NCBI RefSeq assembly: GCF_000003605.2
Contig: NW_003147057.1
Coordinates: 1 to 41,958, forward strand
Length of the DNA: 41,958 nt
Source: Saccoglossus kowalevskii
Taxonomy: Eukaryota; Hemichordata; Enteropneusta; Harrimaniidae
Direction: 5' to 3'
The position numbers were made by a program, and so were the translations under genes. The notes beneath the pieces were generated by a model. It was not told where the DNA came from. It saw only the letters and a program-made list of their open reading frames with translations, and searched no databases. Position 1 is the stretch's first letter. Each line of letters opens with the position of its first letter. Shown piece after piece: positions 1 to 11,224 of the stretch.

Positions 1-871
1 AGCCTATATCAAAACACTACTGTAGAGCCTATATCACAACGCTGCTGTAGAGCCTATATCACAACGTTGCTGTAGGGCCTATATCACATCACTTTTGTTA
101 ACCCTATATCACAAAGTTGCTGTAGGCCTATATCACAACGCTGCTGTAGAGCCTATATCACATACGCTGCTGTAGGCGTATATCACAACGCTTCTGTAGA
201 CCTATATCACAATGCTGCAGTAGAGCCTATATCACAACGCTGCTGTAGAGCCTATATCACAGAGCTGCTGTAGAGCCTATATCATAACGCTTCTGTTAAG
301 CCTATTTCACAACGCTGCTGTAGGACCTATATCACAACACTTCTGTAGGACCTATTTCACAATGCTGCTGTAGAGCCTATATCACAACACTGCTGTAGAG
401 CCTATATCACAACGCTGCAGCAGGACCTATATCACAACGCTTCTGTAGGACCTATATCACAACGCTGCTATAGAGCCTATATCACAACGTTGCTGTAGGG
501 CCTATATCACAACGCTTTTGTTAACCCTATATCACAACGTTGCTGTAGGACCTATATGACAACGCTGCTGTAGAGCCTATATCACAACACTGCTGTAGGA
601 CCTATATCACAACGCTACTGTAGGTTCTATATCACAATGCTTCTGTAGGCCTATATCACAACACTTCTGTTAAGTCTATATCACAACGCTTCTGTAGGCC
701 TGAATCACAATGCTGCTGTAGGCCTATATCACAACACTGCTGTAGAGCTTATATCACAATGCTTCTGTTGGCCTATATCACAACGCTGCTGTAGGCCTAT
801 ATAACAATGCTGCTGTAGGCCTATATCACAACACTGCTATAGATCCTATATCACAACGCTTCTGTAGAGCC
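1..871 (+). repeat. Left-edge block with GTTAACCC-linker units
   Basis: About 35 monomers, no gene. Marker units with the linker GTTAACCC occur near 100 and 530. The unit at 113 has AAAGTTGCTG, a variant seen again only at 28,811, 31,390 and 33,968, so this edge is related to the 28-34-kb part of the window. The stretch 250-560 closely parallels 1,170-1,460: both carry the same order of TTAAGCC, GGACCTATTTC and CAGGACC variant units. Confidence 0.85.
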
Positions 872-1817
872 TATATCACAACGCTGGTGTAGAGCGAATA
901 TCACAAGGCTGTTGTAGGGTCTATATCACAACGATGCTGTAGTACCTATATCACAACGCTGCTGTAGGAACTATATCACAACGCTGCTGCAGAGCGAATA
1001 TCATAAAGCTGCTGTAGAGCCTATATCACAACGCCACTGTAGGGCCTTTATCACAATGCTGCTCTAGAGCAAATATCACAACGCTACTGGAGTGCCTATA
1101 TCACAATGCTTCAGTAAAGCCTATATCACAAGGCTGCTGTAGAGCCTATATCACAACGCTGCTGTAGAGCCTATATCACAGTGCTACTGTAGAGCCTATA
1201 TCACAACGCTTCTGTTAAGCCTATATCACAACGCTGCTGTAGGACCTATATCACAATGCGTCTGTAGGACCTATTTCACAATGCTGCTGTAGAGCCTATA
1301 TCACAACACTGCTGTAGAGCCTATATCACAACGATGCTGCAGGACCTATATCACAACGCTTCTGTTAAGCCTTTATCACAACTCTTCTGTAGGACCTATA
1401 TCACAACGCTGCTGTAGAGCCTATATCACAACGTTGCTGTAGGGCCTATATCACAACGCTTTTGTTAACCCTATATCACAACGTTGCTGTAGGCCTATAT
1501 CACAACGCTGCTGTAGAGCCTATATCACAACGCTGCTCTAGGCGTATATCACAATGCTTCTGTATACCTATATCACAATGCTGCTGTAGAGCCTATATCA
1601 CAACGCTGCTGTAGGCCTATATTACAACGCTGCTGTAGGACCTATATGACGCTGCTGCTGTAGAGCCTATATCACAACGTTGCTGCAGGACCTATTTCAC
1701 AAAGCTTCTGTTAAGCCTTTATCACAACGCTTCTGTAGGACCTATATCACAACGCTGCTGTAGAGCCTATATCACAACGTTGCTGTAGGGCCTATATCAC
1801 AACGCATTTGTTAACCC
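872..1817 (+). repeat. Higher-order unit A, copy 1 (946 bp)
   Basis: This 946-bp stretch (38 monomers of about 24.9 bp) matches the next one at a constant offset. Paired markers are GGTGTAG at 886 and 1832, GTTGTAGG at 911 and 1857, GAGCAAAT at 1067 and 2013, GTGCTACT at 1181 and 2127, and GGCGTATATC at 1541 and 2487. Each pair is exactly 946 bp apart. It contains module X (966-1090) and a TTAACCC unit near 1470. Confidence 0.88.
1060..1071. repeat. Module X palindrome TGCTCTAGAGCA (first of 12)
   Basis: A perfect 12-bp palindrome spanning the junction of two units, created by TAGAGC preceded by GCTC and followed by A. The same 12 bases are at 2006, 4037, 8435, 8910, 20953, 27551, 30175, 30945, 32757, 35429 and 36320. 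All sit in the same module: an AGGAACT unit (sometimes lost), a GCAGAGCGAATATC unit, a CGCCGCTGTAGGGCC unit, then the palindromic unit, usually followed by an ACTGTAGTGCC unit. Function unknown. Confidence 0.85.
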
Positions 1818-2920
1818 TATATCACAACGCTGGTGTAGAGCGAATATCACAATGCTGTTGTAGGGTCTATATCACACCGCTGCTGTAGTACCTATATCAC
1901 AACGCTGCTGTAGGAACTTTATCACAACGCTGCTGCAGAGCGAATATCACAAAGCTGCTGTAGAGCCTATATCACAACGCCGCTGTAGGGCCTTTATCAC
2001 AATGCTGCTCTAGAGCAAATATCACAACGCTACTGTAGTGCCTATATCACAATGCTTCTGTAAAGCCTATATCACAACGCTGCTGTAGAGCCTATATCAC
2101 AACGCTGCTGTAGAGCCTATATCACAGTGCTACTGTAGAGCCTATATCACAACGCTTCTGTTAAGCCTATATCACAACGCTGCTGTAGGGCCTATATCAC
2201 AATGCGTCTGTAGGATCTATTTCACAATGCTGCTGTAGAGCCTATATCACAACACTGCTGTAGAGCCTATATCACAACGCTGCTGCAGGACCTATATCAC
2301 AACGCTTCTGTTAAGCCTTTATCACAACGCTTCTGTAGGACCTATATCACAACGCTGCTGTAGAGACTATGTCACAACGTTGCTGTAGGGCCTATATCAC
2401 AACGCTTTTGTTAACCCTATATCACAACGTTGCTGTAGGCCTATATCATAACGCTGCTGTAGAGCCTATATCACAACGCTGCTGTAGGCGTATATCACAA
2501 CGCTTCTGTAGACCTATATCACAATGCTGCTGTAGAGCCTATATCACAACGCTGCTGTAGGCCTATATTACAACGCTGCTGCTGTAGAGCCTATATCACA
2601 ACGCTGCTGTAGAGCCTCTAACACAATGCTGCTGTAGAGCCTATATCACAACACTGCTGTAGAGCCTATATCACAACGTTGCTGTAGGGCCTATATCACA
2701 ACGCTTTTGTTAGCCCTATATCGCAACGTTGCTGTAGTACCTATATGACAACGCTGCTGTAGAGCCTATATCACAACGCTGCTGTAGGCGTATATCACAA
2801 CGCTTCTGTAGACCTATATCACAATGCTGCTGTAGAGCCTATATCACAACGCTGCTGTAGGCCTATATTACAACGCTGCTGGTGGACCTATATGACGCTG
2901 CTGCTGTAGAGCCTATATCG
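1818..2920 (+). repeat. Higher-order unit A, copy 2, with a nested 300-bp insert
   Basis: Second copy of unit A. The offset to copy 1 is 946 bp up to about 2,580 and then 1,246 bp (GACGCTGCT marker at 1648 versus 2894). The extra 300 bp is a local tandem duplication of 12 monomers inside this copy: GTTGCTGTAGGG at 2379 and 2679, and GGCGTATATC at 2487 and 2787, are both exactly 300 bp apart. Short open frames here are by-products of the repeat. Confidence 0.87.
2300..2890 (+). repeat. Nested 300-bp tandem duplication (12 monomers x 2)
   Basis: Two adjacent 300-bp segments, roughly 2,300-2,590 and 2,590-2,890, share markers at exactly 300-bp spacing (2379/2679 and 2487/2787). Copy 1 of unit A has only one version of this segment, so the duplication appears to postdate the 946-bp duplication. 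Confidence 0.83.
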
Positions 2921-3600
2921 CAATGCTGCTGTAGAGCCTATAACACAATGCTGCTGTAGAGCCTATATCACAACACTGCTGTAGGACCTATATCACAATG
3001 CTACTGTAGCACCTATATCACAACGCTTCTGTAGGCCTATATCACAACACTTCTGTTAAGCCTATATCACAACGCTTCTGTAGGCCTATATCACAATGCT
3101 GCTGTAGGCGTATTTCACAAGACTGCTGTTAAGCCTATATCACAATGCTGCTGCAGAGCCTATATCACAACACTGCTGTAGAGCTTATATCACAATGCTT
3201 CTGTAGTCCTATATCACAACGCTGCTGTAGGCCTATTTCACAACGCTGCTGTAGGCCTATATCACAACGCTGCTGTTGAGCCTATATCACAACGCTGCTC
3301 TAGAGCCTATATCACAACGCTGGTGTAGAGCCTATATCACAACGCTGCTGTAGAGCGTATATCACAACGCTGCTGTAGAGCCTATATCACAACGCTGCTG
3401 TTGAGCCATTATCAAAACGCTTTCTGTAGGCTCTATATCAAAACGCTGCTGTAAAGCCTATGTCACAACGCCTATGTTAAGCCTATATTAAATGCCTCTG
3501 TAGGCCTATATCAAAACGCTGCTGTAGGACCTATATCACAGCGCTTCTGTTAAGCGTTCATCACATCCCTTCTGTAGGCATATATCAAAACACTTCTGTA
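2921..3600 (+). repeat. Higher-order unit B, copy 1
   Basis: Homologous to 4,450-5,070 at an offset of 1,529-1,531 bp. Paired markers are GGCGTATATC at 2787/4318 (just upstream), GGCGTATTTC at 3107/4638 and CCTATGTTAA at 3471/5000. The distal part (3,390-3,500) holds the oddest units: GAGCCATTATCAAAACG, then AAAGCCTATGTC, then a short unit TATTAAATGCC. These reappear near 4,930, 19,490, 20,300 and at the right edge. A GCTTTCTG unit with one extra T is at 3,418-3,424. Confidence 0.84.
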
Positions 3601-4229
3601 GGCCTATATCACAACGCTTCTGTAGTGCCTATATCACAATGCTTCTGTAGAGCCTATATCACAACACTGCTGTAGAGCCTATATTACAGTGCTACTGTAG
3701 AGCCTATATCACAACGCTTTTGTTAACCCTATATCACAACGTTGCTGTAGGCCTATATCACAACGCTGCTGTAGAGCCTATATCACAATGCTGCTGTAGG
3801 CGTATATCACAACGCTTCTGTAGACCTATATCACAATGCTGCTGTAGAGCCTATATCACAACGCTGCTGTAGAGCCTATAACACAATGCTGCTGTAGAGC
3901 CTATATCACAACACTGCTGTATGACCTATATCACGCTGCTGTAGGAACTATATCACAACGCTGCTGCAGAGCGAATATCACAAAGCAGCTGTAGAACCTA
4001 TATCACAACTCCGCTGCAGGGCCTTTATCACAACGCTGCTCTAGAGCAAATATCACAACGCTACTTTAGTGCCTATATCACAACGCTTCTGTTAAGCCTA
4101 TATCACAACGCTGCTGTGGGACCTATATCAGAACGCTTCTGTAGGACCTATTTCACAATGCTGCTGTAGAGCCTATATCACAACACTGCTGTAGAGCCTA
4201 TATCACAACGCTGCTGCAGGACCTATATC
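3601..4229 (+). repeat. Intervening array with module X
   Basis: Monomer array without a gene. It contains another GGCGTATATC unit (3799), a shortened unit lacking CAA (TATATCACGCTGCTG at 3,928-3,942) and module X (AGGAACT at 3943, GAGCAAAT at 4044). The order of variants after 4,080 follows that of unit A. Confidence 0.82.
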
Positions 4230-5090
4230 ACAACGCTTCTGTTAACCCTATATCACAACGTTGCTGTAGGCCTATATCGCAACACTGCTGTAGAGCCTAT
4301 ATCACAACGCTGCTGTAGGCGTATATCACAACGCTTCTGTAGACCTATATCACAATGCTGCTGTAGAGCCTATATCACAACGCTACTGTAGGACTATATT
4401 ACAACGCTGCTGTAGGACCTATATGACGACGCTGCTGTAGAGCCTATATCACAACGCTGCTGTAGAGCCTATAACACAATGCTGCTGTAGAGCCTATATC
4501 ACAACTCTGCTGCATGACCTATACCACAATGCTAATGTAGGACCTATATCACAACGCTTCTGTAGGCCTATATCACAACACTTCTGTTAAGCCTATATCA
4601 CAACGCTTCTGTAGGTCTATATCACAATGCTGCTGTAGGCGTATTTCACAAGACTGCTGTTAAGCCTATATCACAACGCTGCTGTAGAGCCTATATCACA
4701 ACACTGCTGTAGAGCTTATATCACAATGCTTCTGTAGTCCTATATCACAACGCTGCTGTAGGCCTATTTCACAACGCTGCTGTAGGCCTATATCACAACG
4801 CTGCTGTATAGCCTATATCATAACGCTGCTCTAGAGCCTATATCACAACGCTGCTGTAGAACCTATATCACATTGCTGCTGTAGAGCGTATATCACAACG
4901 CTGCTGTAGAGCCTATATCACAACGCTGCTGTTGAGCCTTTATCAAAACGCTTCTGTAGGCCTATATCAAAACGCTGCTGTAAAGCCTACATCACAACGC
5001 CTATGTTAAGCCTATATTAAATGCTTCTGTAGGCCTATATCAAAACACTTCTGTAGGCCTATATCACAACGATTCTGTAGGGCCTATATC
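4230..5090 (+). repeat. Higher-order unit B, copy 2
   Basis: Second copy of unit B (1,531-bp offset). From a TTAACCC unit at about 4,250 to the GAGCC(A/T)TTATC-AAAA units near 4,935 it also matches the end of the window, 41,235-41,958: GGCGTATTTC followed by CACAAGACTG at 4638 corresponds to 41635. It closes with the CCTATGTTAA unit (5000) and the short TATTAAATG unit. Confidence 0.83.
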
Positions 5091-5700
5091 ACAACGCTGC
5101 TGTAGAGCCTATATCACAACACTGCTGTTGGCCTATATCACAACGCTGCTGTAGAGCCTATATCACAACGCTGCTGTACAGCCTATATCACAACGCTTCT
5201 GTAGAGCCAATATCGCATCGCTGCTGTAGGCCTATATCACAACGCTGCTGTAGAGCCTATATCACAATGCTTCTGTACAGCCTATATCACAACGCTTCTG
5301 TACAGCCTATATCACAACGCTTCTGTAGAGTCTATATCACAACGCTGCTGTATAGCCTATATCACAACGCTGCTGTAGGACCTATATCACAACGCTGCTG
5401 TATACCTATATCACAACGCTGCTGTAGAGCCTATATCACAACGCTTCTGTCGGGCCTATATCACAATGCTGCTGTATAGCCTATATTACAACACATCTGT
5501 AGGGCCGATATCACAACGCTTCTGTAGAGCCTATATCACAACACTTCTGAAGAGCCTATATTACAACACTGCTGTAGAGCCTATATCACAACGCTCCTGT
5601 AGGGCCTATATCACGACGCTGCTGTAGAGCCTATATCACAATGCTGCTGTAGAACCTATATCACAACGCTTCTGTAGAGCCTATATCACAACGCTTCTGT
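5091..5700 (+). repeat. Array rich in TACAGCC- and TATAGCC-linker units
   Basis: No gene. Monomers here often carry TAC or TAT in place of the TAG near the unit end (for example 5,267-5,480). That removes the recurrent stop codon in one frame and leaves a 70-codon open frame made only of repeat. Near 5,484-5,510 a unit with ACACATCTGTAGGGCCGATATC appears, and the same pair recurs near 19,143-19,170. The stretch 5,560-5,620 (TATTACAACACTG, then CTCCTGTAGGG, then CACGACG) recurs in 11.8-12.9 kb and at 18.4 kb. Confidence 0.82.
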
Positions 5701-6290
5701 AGAGCCTATATCACAACGCTTCTGTAGAGCCTATATCACAATGCTGCTATAGGACCTATATCACAATGCTGCTGTAGGCCTATATCACAACGCTTCTGTT
5801 AATCCTATATCACAACGCTGCTGTAGAGCCTATAACACAACGCTTCTGTTAAGCCAATATCACAACGTTTCTGTTAAGCCTATATCACAACGTTGCTGTA
5901 GAGCCTATATCACAACGCTGCCGAAGAGCGAATATCACAATGCTGCTATAGAGCCTATATCACAATGCTTCCGTAGAGCCTATATCACAACGCTTCTGTA
6001 GAGCCTATATCACAACGCTTCTGTAGAGCCTATATCACAATGCTGCTATAGGACCTATATCACAATGCTACTGTAGGCCTATATCACACCGCTTCTGTTA
6101 ATCCTATATCACAACGCTGCTGTAGAGCCTATAACACAACGCTTCTGTTAAGCCAATATCACAACGTTTCTGTTAAGCCTATATCACAACGTTGCTGTAG
6201 AGCCTATATCACAACGCTGCCGAAGAGCGAATATCACAATGCTGCTATAGAGCCTATATCACAACGCTTCCATAGAGCCTATATCAAAAC
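5701..6290 (+). repeat. 299-bp tandem pair (unit C)
   Basis: Two 12-monomer copies. ATGCTGCTAT occurs at 5741 and 6040 and CCGAAGAGCG at 5931 and 6230, both 299 bp apart. Each copy carries TTAATCC, CCTATAACAC, AAGCCAATATC and CCGAAGAGCGAATATC variant units in the same order. A third, slightly shortened relative lies at about 6,860-7,060 (CCGAAGAGCG at 7031). Confidence 0.85.
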
Positions 6291-7680
6291 GCTGCTGTCG
6301 TCCTATATCACAACGCTGCTGTAGGCCTATATCAAACGCTGCTGTAGGCCTATATCAAACGCTGATGTAGGCCTATATCAAACGCTGATGTAGAGCTTAT
6401 ATCACAATGCTGCTGTAGTCCTATATCACAACGCTGCTGTAGGACATATATCACAATGCTTCTGTAGAGCCTATATCACAACGCTGCTGTAGGTCTATAT
6501 CACAACGCTGCTGTACAGCCTATATCACAACGCTGCTGTAGGGCCTGTATCACAACGCTTCTGTAGAACCTATATCACAACCCTGCTGTAGAGCCTATAT
6601 CACAACGCTGCTGTAAAGCCAATATCATAATGCTGATGTAGAGCCTATATCACAACGCTTTTGTAGAGCCTATATCACAATGCTTCTGTAGGGCCTATAT
6701 CACAACGCTGCTGTAGAGCCTATATCACAATGCTTCTGTAGCCTATATCACAATGCTGCTGTAGCCTATATCACAATGCTGCTGTAGAGCCTATATCACA
6801 ATGTTTCTGTAGGGCCTATACACAACGCTGCTGTAGAGCCTATATCACAATGCTTCTGTAGGACCTAATATCACAATGCTGCTGTAGGCTATATCACAAC
6901 GCTTCTGTTAATCCTATATCACAATGCTGCTGTAGAGCCTATAACACAACGCTTCTGTTAAGCCAATATCACAACGTTTCTGTTAAAGCCTATATCACAA
7001 CGTTGCTGTAGAGCCTATATCACATCGCTGCCGAAGAGCGAATATCACAATGCTGCTATAGAGCCTATATCACAACGCTTCCGTAGAGCCTATATCAAAA
7101 CGCTGCTGTCGTCCTATATCACAACGCTGCTGTAGGCCTATATCAAACGCTGCTGTAGGCCTATATCAAACGCTGATGTAGGCCTATATCAAACGCTGAT
7201 GTAGAGCTTATATCACAATGCTGCTGTAGTCCTATATCACAACGCTGCTGTAGGACATATATCACAATGCTTCTGTAGAGCCTATATCACAACGCTGCTG
7301 TAGGTCTATATCACAACGCTGCTGTACAGCCTATATCACAACGCTGCTGTAGGGCCTATATCACAACGCTTCTGTAGACCCTATATCACAACCCTGCTGT
7401 AGAGCCTATATCACAACGCTGCTGTAAAGCCAATATCATAATGCTGATGTAGAGCCTATATCACAACGCTTTTGTAGAGCCTATATCACAATGCTTCTGT
7501 AGGGCCTATATCACAACGCTGATGTAGAGCCTATATCACAATGCTTCTGTAGGCCTATATCACAATGCTGCTGTAGGCCTATATCACAATGCTGCTGTAG
7601 AGCCTATATCACAATGTTTCTGTAGGGCCTATAACACAACGCTGCTGTAGAGCCTATATCACAACGCTTCTGTAGGCCTA
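6240..7680 (+). repeat. 811-bp tandem pair (unit D)
   Basis: The stretch from about 6,240 repeats from about 7,041. The marker GCTGCTGTCG is at 6291 and 7102 (811 bp apart), and the three 23-bp units starting at 6325 recur at 7136 (811 bp apart). Upstream markers give 801 bp, so small indels have accumulated. A two-base-short unit (CCTATACACAACG) lies at about 6,815-6,830. Confidence 0.84.
6325..6394 (+). repeat. Local run of 23-bp units
   Basis: Three successive units begin at 6325, 6348 and 6371, 23 bp apart. Each has TATATCAAACG, so the normal TCACAACG has lost two bases. The same run is at 7136, 7159 and 7182. Single relatives occur near 10,535 and 25,585. Confidence 0.85.
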
Positions 7681-8206
7681 TATCACAATGCTGCTGTAGG
7701 CCTATATCACAACGCTGCTGTAAAGCATATATCAAACACTTTCTGTAGACTATATCACAACGCTGCTGTAGGCCTATATCACAACGCTGCTGTAGAGCCT
7801 ATATCACAACGCTTCTGTAGGGTCTATATCACAACGCTGCTGTAGAGCATATATCACAACACTTCTGTAGACCTATATCACAACGCTGCTGTAGGCCTAT
7901 ATCACAACGCTGCTGTAGAGCCTATATCACAACGCTTCTGTAGAGCCTATATCACAACGCTTCTGTAGAGCCTATATCACAACACTTCTGTAGGGCCTAT
8001 ATCACAATGCTGCTGTAGGGCCTATATCACAACGCTTCTGTAGACCCTATATCACAATCCTGCTGTAGAGCCTATATCACAACGCTGCTGTAAAGCCAAA
8101 ATCACAACGCTGATGTTGAGCCTATATTACAACGCTTCTGTAGAGCCTATAACACAATGCTTCTGTAGGGCATATATCACAACGCTGCTGTAGAGCCTAT
8201 ATCACA
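7681..8206 (+). repeat. Array between units D and module X
   Basis: Plain monomers, no gene. A unit pair with GCATATATCAAACACTTTCTG (about 7,726-7,746) is a damaged version of the GCATATATCACAACACTTC pair at about 7,847 and of those at 11,049, 11,643, 12,412 and 12,732. This links the stretch to the 769-bp unit E further right. Confidence 0.8.
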
Positions 8207-9364
8207 ATGCTTCTGTCAAGCCTATATCACAACGCTTCTGTAAAGCCTATATCACAACACTGCTGTAGGCCTATATCACAACGCTGCTGTAGAGCCTATA
8301 TCACAATGCTTCTGCAGAGCCAATATCACAACGCTGCTGTAGGAACTATATCACAACGCTGCTGCAGAGCGAATATCACAAATCTGCTGTAGAGCCTATA
8401 TCACATCGCCGCTGTAGGGCCTTTATCACAACGCTGCTCTAGAGCAAATATCACAACGCTACTGTAGTGCCTATATCACAATGCTTCTGTAGAGCCTATA
8501 TCACAACGCTTCTGTAGGGCCTATATCACAACGCTGCTCTAGAGCCTATATCACAACGCTGCTGTAGAGCCTATATCACAACGCTTCTGTAGGGCCTATA
8601 TCACAACGCTGCTCTAGAGCCTATATCACAACGCTGCTGTAGAGCCTATATCACAACGCTGCTGTAGAACCTATATCACAATGCGTCTGTTAAAGCCTAT
8701 ATCACAACGCTGCTGTAGACCCTATATCACAATGGTGCTGAAGAGCGAATATCACAATGCTGCTGTGGAGCCTATATCACAACACTTCTGTAGAGCCCAT
8801 ATCACAACGCGCCTGTAGGCTATATCACAATGCTACTGTTAAGCCTATATCACAAATCTGCTGTAGAGCCAATATCACAACGCCGCTGTAGGGCCTTTTA
8901 TCACAACGCTGCTCTAGAGCAAATATCACAACGCTACTGTAGTGCCTATATCACAATGCTTCTGTAGAGCCTATATCACAACGCTTCTGTAGGGCCTATA
9001 TCAAAACGCTGCTCTAGAGCCTATATCACAACGATGCTGTAGAGCCTATATCACAATGCTGCTGTACAGCCTATATCACAACGCTTCTGTAGAGCCTATA
9101 TCACAACGCTGCTGTAGGCCTATATCACAACGCTGCTGTAGAGCCTATATCACAATGCTTCTGTACAGCCTATATCACAACGCTTCTGTACTGCCTATAT
9201 TACAACGCTTCTGTAGACCCTATATCACAACGCTTCTGTAGAGCTTATATCACAACGCTGCTGTAGAGCCTATATCACAATACTGCTGTAGACCTATATC
9301 ACAACCCTGCAGTAGAGCCTATATCACAACGCTGCTGTAGAGCCTATATCACAACACTGCTGTA
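8207..9364 (+). repeat. Block with two module X copies and 475-bp and 75-bp duplications
   Basis: GAGCAAAT occurs at 8442 and 8917, 475 bp apart (19 monomers), with matching flanks up to about 9,040. Inside it a 75-bp, three-monomer duplication repeats GCTCTAGAGCC at 8536 and 8611. The start (ATGCTTCTGTC at 8207) matches 20702, so this block is homologous to 20.70-21.14 kb. Confidence 0.84.
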
Positions 9365-11224
9365 GTGCTATATTACAACGCTGCTGTAGAGCCAATATCA
9401 CAACGCTGCTGTAGAACCTATATCACAATGCTTCTGTTAAAGCCTATATCACAACGCTGCTGTAGACCCTATATCACAACGCTGCCGAAGAGCGAATATC
9501 ACAATGCTGCTGTAGAGCCTATATCACAACACTTCTGTAGAGCCCATATCACAACGCGCCTGTAGGCCTATATCACAATGCTACTGTTAAGCCTATATCA
9601 CAACGCTGCTGTAGGCCTATATCACAACGCTGCTCTAGTGCCTATATCACAACGCTGCTGTAGACCTATATCAAAACGCTGCTGTAGAGCCTATATCACA
9701 ACGCTTCTGTTAAGCCAATATCACAACGCTGCTGTTGGTCTATATCACAACGCTGCTGTAGAGCCTACATCACAACGCTTCTGTAGAGCCTATATCACAA
9801 CGCTGCCATAGGCCTATATCACAACGCTACTGTTAAGCCTATAACACAACGGTGCTGTACGACCTATATCACAATGCTGCTGTAGAGCCTATATCACAAC
9901 GCTGCTGTAGTCTATATCACACCGCTGCTGTAGAGCCTACATCACAATGCTTCTGTTAAGCCTATATCACAACGCTGGTGTAGGTCTATATCACACCGCT
10001 GCTGTAGAGCCTATATCACAACACTTCTGTTAAGCCTATATCACAACGCTGGTGTAGGTCTATGTCACTACGCTGCAGTAGTGCCTATACCACAACGCTG
10101 CTGTACAGCCTATATCGCAACGGTGCTGTAGAGACTACATCACAACGCTTCTGTAGAGCCTATATCACAACGCTTCTGTAGAGCCTATATCACAACGCTT
10201 CTGTAGAGCATATATCACAATGCTGCTATAGGACCTATATCACAATGCTGCTGTAGGTCTATATCACAACGCTTCTGTTAAGCCTATATCACAACGACGC
10301 TGTAGAGCCTATATCACAATGCTTCAGTTAAGCCAATATCACAACGTTTCTGTTAAGCCTATATCACAACGTTGCTGTAGAGCCTATATCACAATGCTGC
10401 CGAAAGGCGAATATCACAACGCTGCTGTAGAGCCTATATCACAACGCTTCTGTAGAGCCTATATCACAACGCTGCTGTAGTCCTATATCACAGCGCTGCT
10501 GTAGTGCCTATATCACAACGCTGCTGTAGGCCTATATCAAACGCTGATGTAGAGCCTATATCACAATGCTGCTGTAGTCCTATATCACAACGCTGCTGTG
10601 GGACATATATCACAATGCTGCTGTAGAGCCTATATCACAACGCTGATGTAGGTCTATATCACAACGCTGCTGTAGAGCCTATATCACAACGCTGCTGTAG
10701 GGCCTATATCACAACGCTTCTGTACACCCTATATCACAACCCTGCTGTAGAGCCTATATCACAACGCTGCTGTAAAGACTATATCACAACGCTGATGTAG
10801 AGCCTATATCACAACGCTTCTGTAGAGTCTATATCACAATGCTTCTGTAGGGCCTATATCACAATTCTGCTGTAGAGCCTATATCACAACGCTTCTGTAG
10901 GCCTATATCACAATGCTGCTGTAGAGCCTATATCACAACGCTTCTGTAGGCCTATATCACAACGCTGCTGTAGGCCTATATCACAACGCTGCTGTAGAGC
11001 CTATATCACAACGCTTCTGTAGGGTCTATGTCACAACGCTGCTGTAGAGCATATATCACAACACTTCTGTAGACCTATATCACAACGCTGCTGTAGGCCT
11101 ATATCACAACGCTGCTGTAGAGCCTATATCACAACGCTTCTGTAGAGCCTATATCACAACGCTTCTGTAGAGCCTATATCACAACGCTTCTGAAGAGCCT
11201 ATATTACAATGCTGCTGTAGAGCA
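9365..11224 (+). repeat. Super-repeat I, copy 1
   Basis: This 1.9-kb block is repeated near 24,534-26,160. Marker pairs are TAGTGCT/TAGGGCT at 9365/24534, GCGCC at 9556/24725, GCCATA at 9805/24974 (all offset 15,169), CGGTGC at 10121/25217 (15,096), and CGAAAGG at 10401/25450 and GTCTAT at 10652/25701 (15,049). The changes of -73 and -47 bp are about three and two monomers. Its first part (9,365-9,600) also matches 21,370 and 22,837. Confidence 0.84.

Noticed and set aside
90-110. Telomere-like TAACCCTA in the GTTAACCC-linker units (also near 530, 1470, 28,795, 33,955)
   Set aside because: Only 8 bases match the vertebrate telomeric C-strand and it is never in tandem; it is a linker variant of the 25-bp unit.
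1645-1665. CTG trinucleotide expansion (GCTGCTGCTG, also near 2,575 and 2,893)
   Set aside because: Only three CTG triplets at most, arising from a unit with lost bases; not an expanded microsatellite.
2369-2560. 63-codon open frame, and similar ones at 8207-8392, 9056-9241 and 17778-17963
   Set aside because: Length is explained by loss of the once-per-75-bp TAG in a few successive units. No start context or coding bias distinguishes them from the surrounding repeat.
5267-5479. 70-codon + strand open frame
   Set aside because: Composed only of monomers in which TAC or TAT replaces TAG; the peptide is the 25-residue repeat shadow, with no domain, signal or codon pattern of its own.
9365-9811. 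Two neighbouring + strand open frames of 66 and 77 codons (9365-9565, 9578-9811)
   Set aside because: Both are repeat-made. The first recurs at 21370-21570 because the DNA block is duplicated, which is not evidence of selection on a protein.
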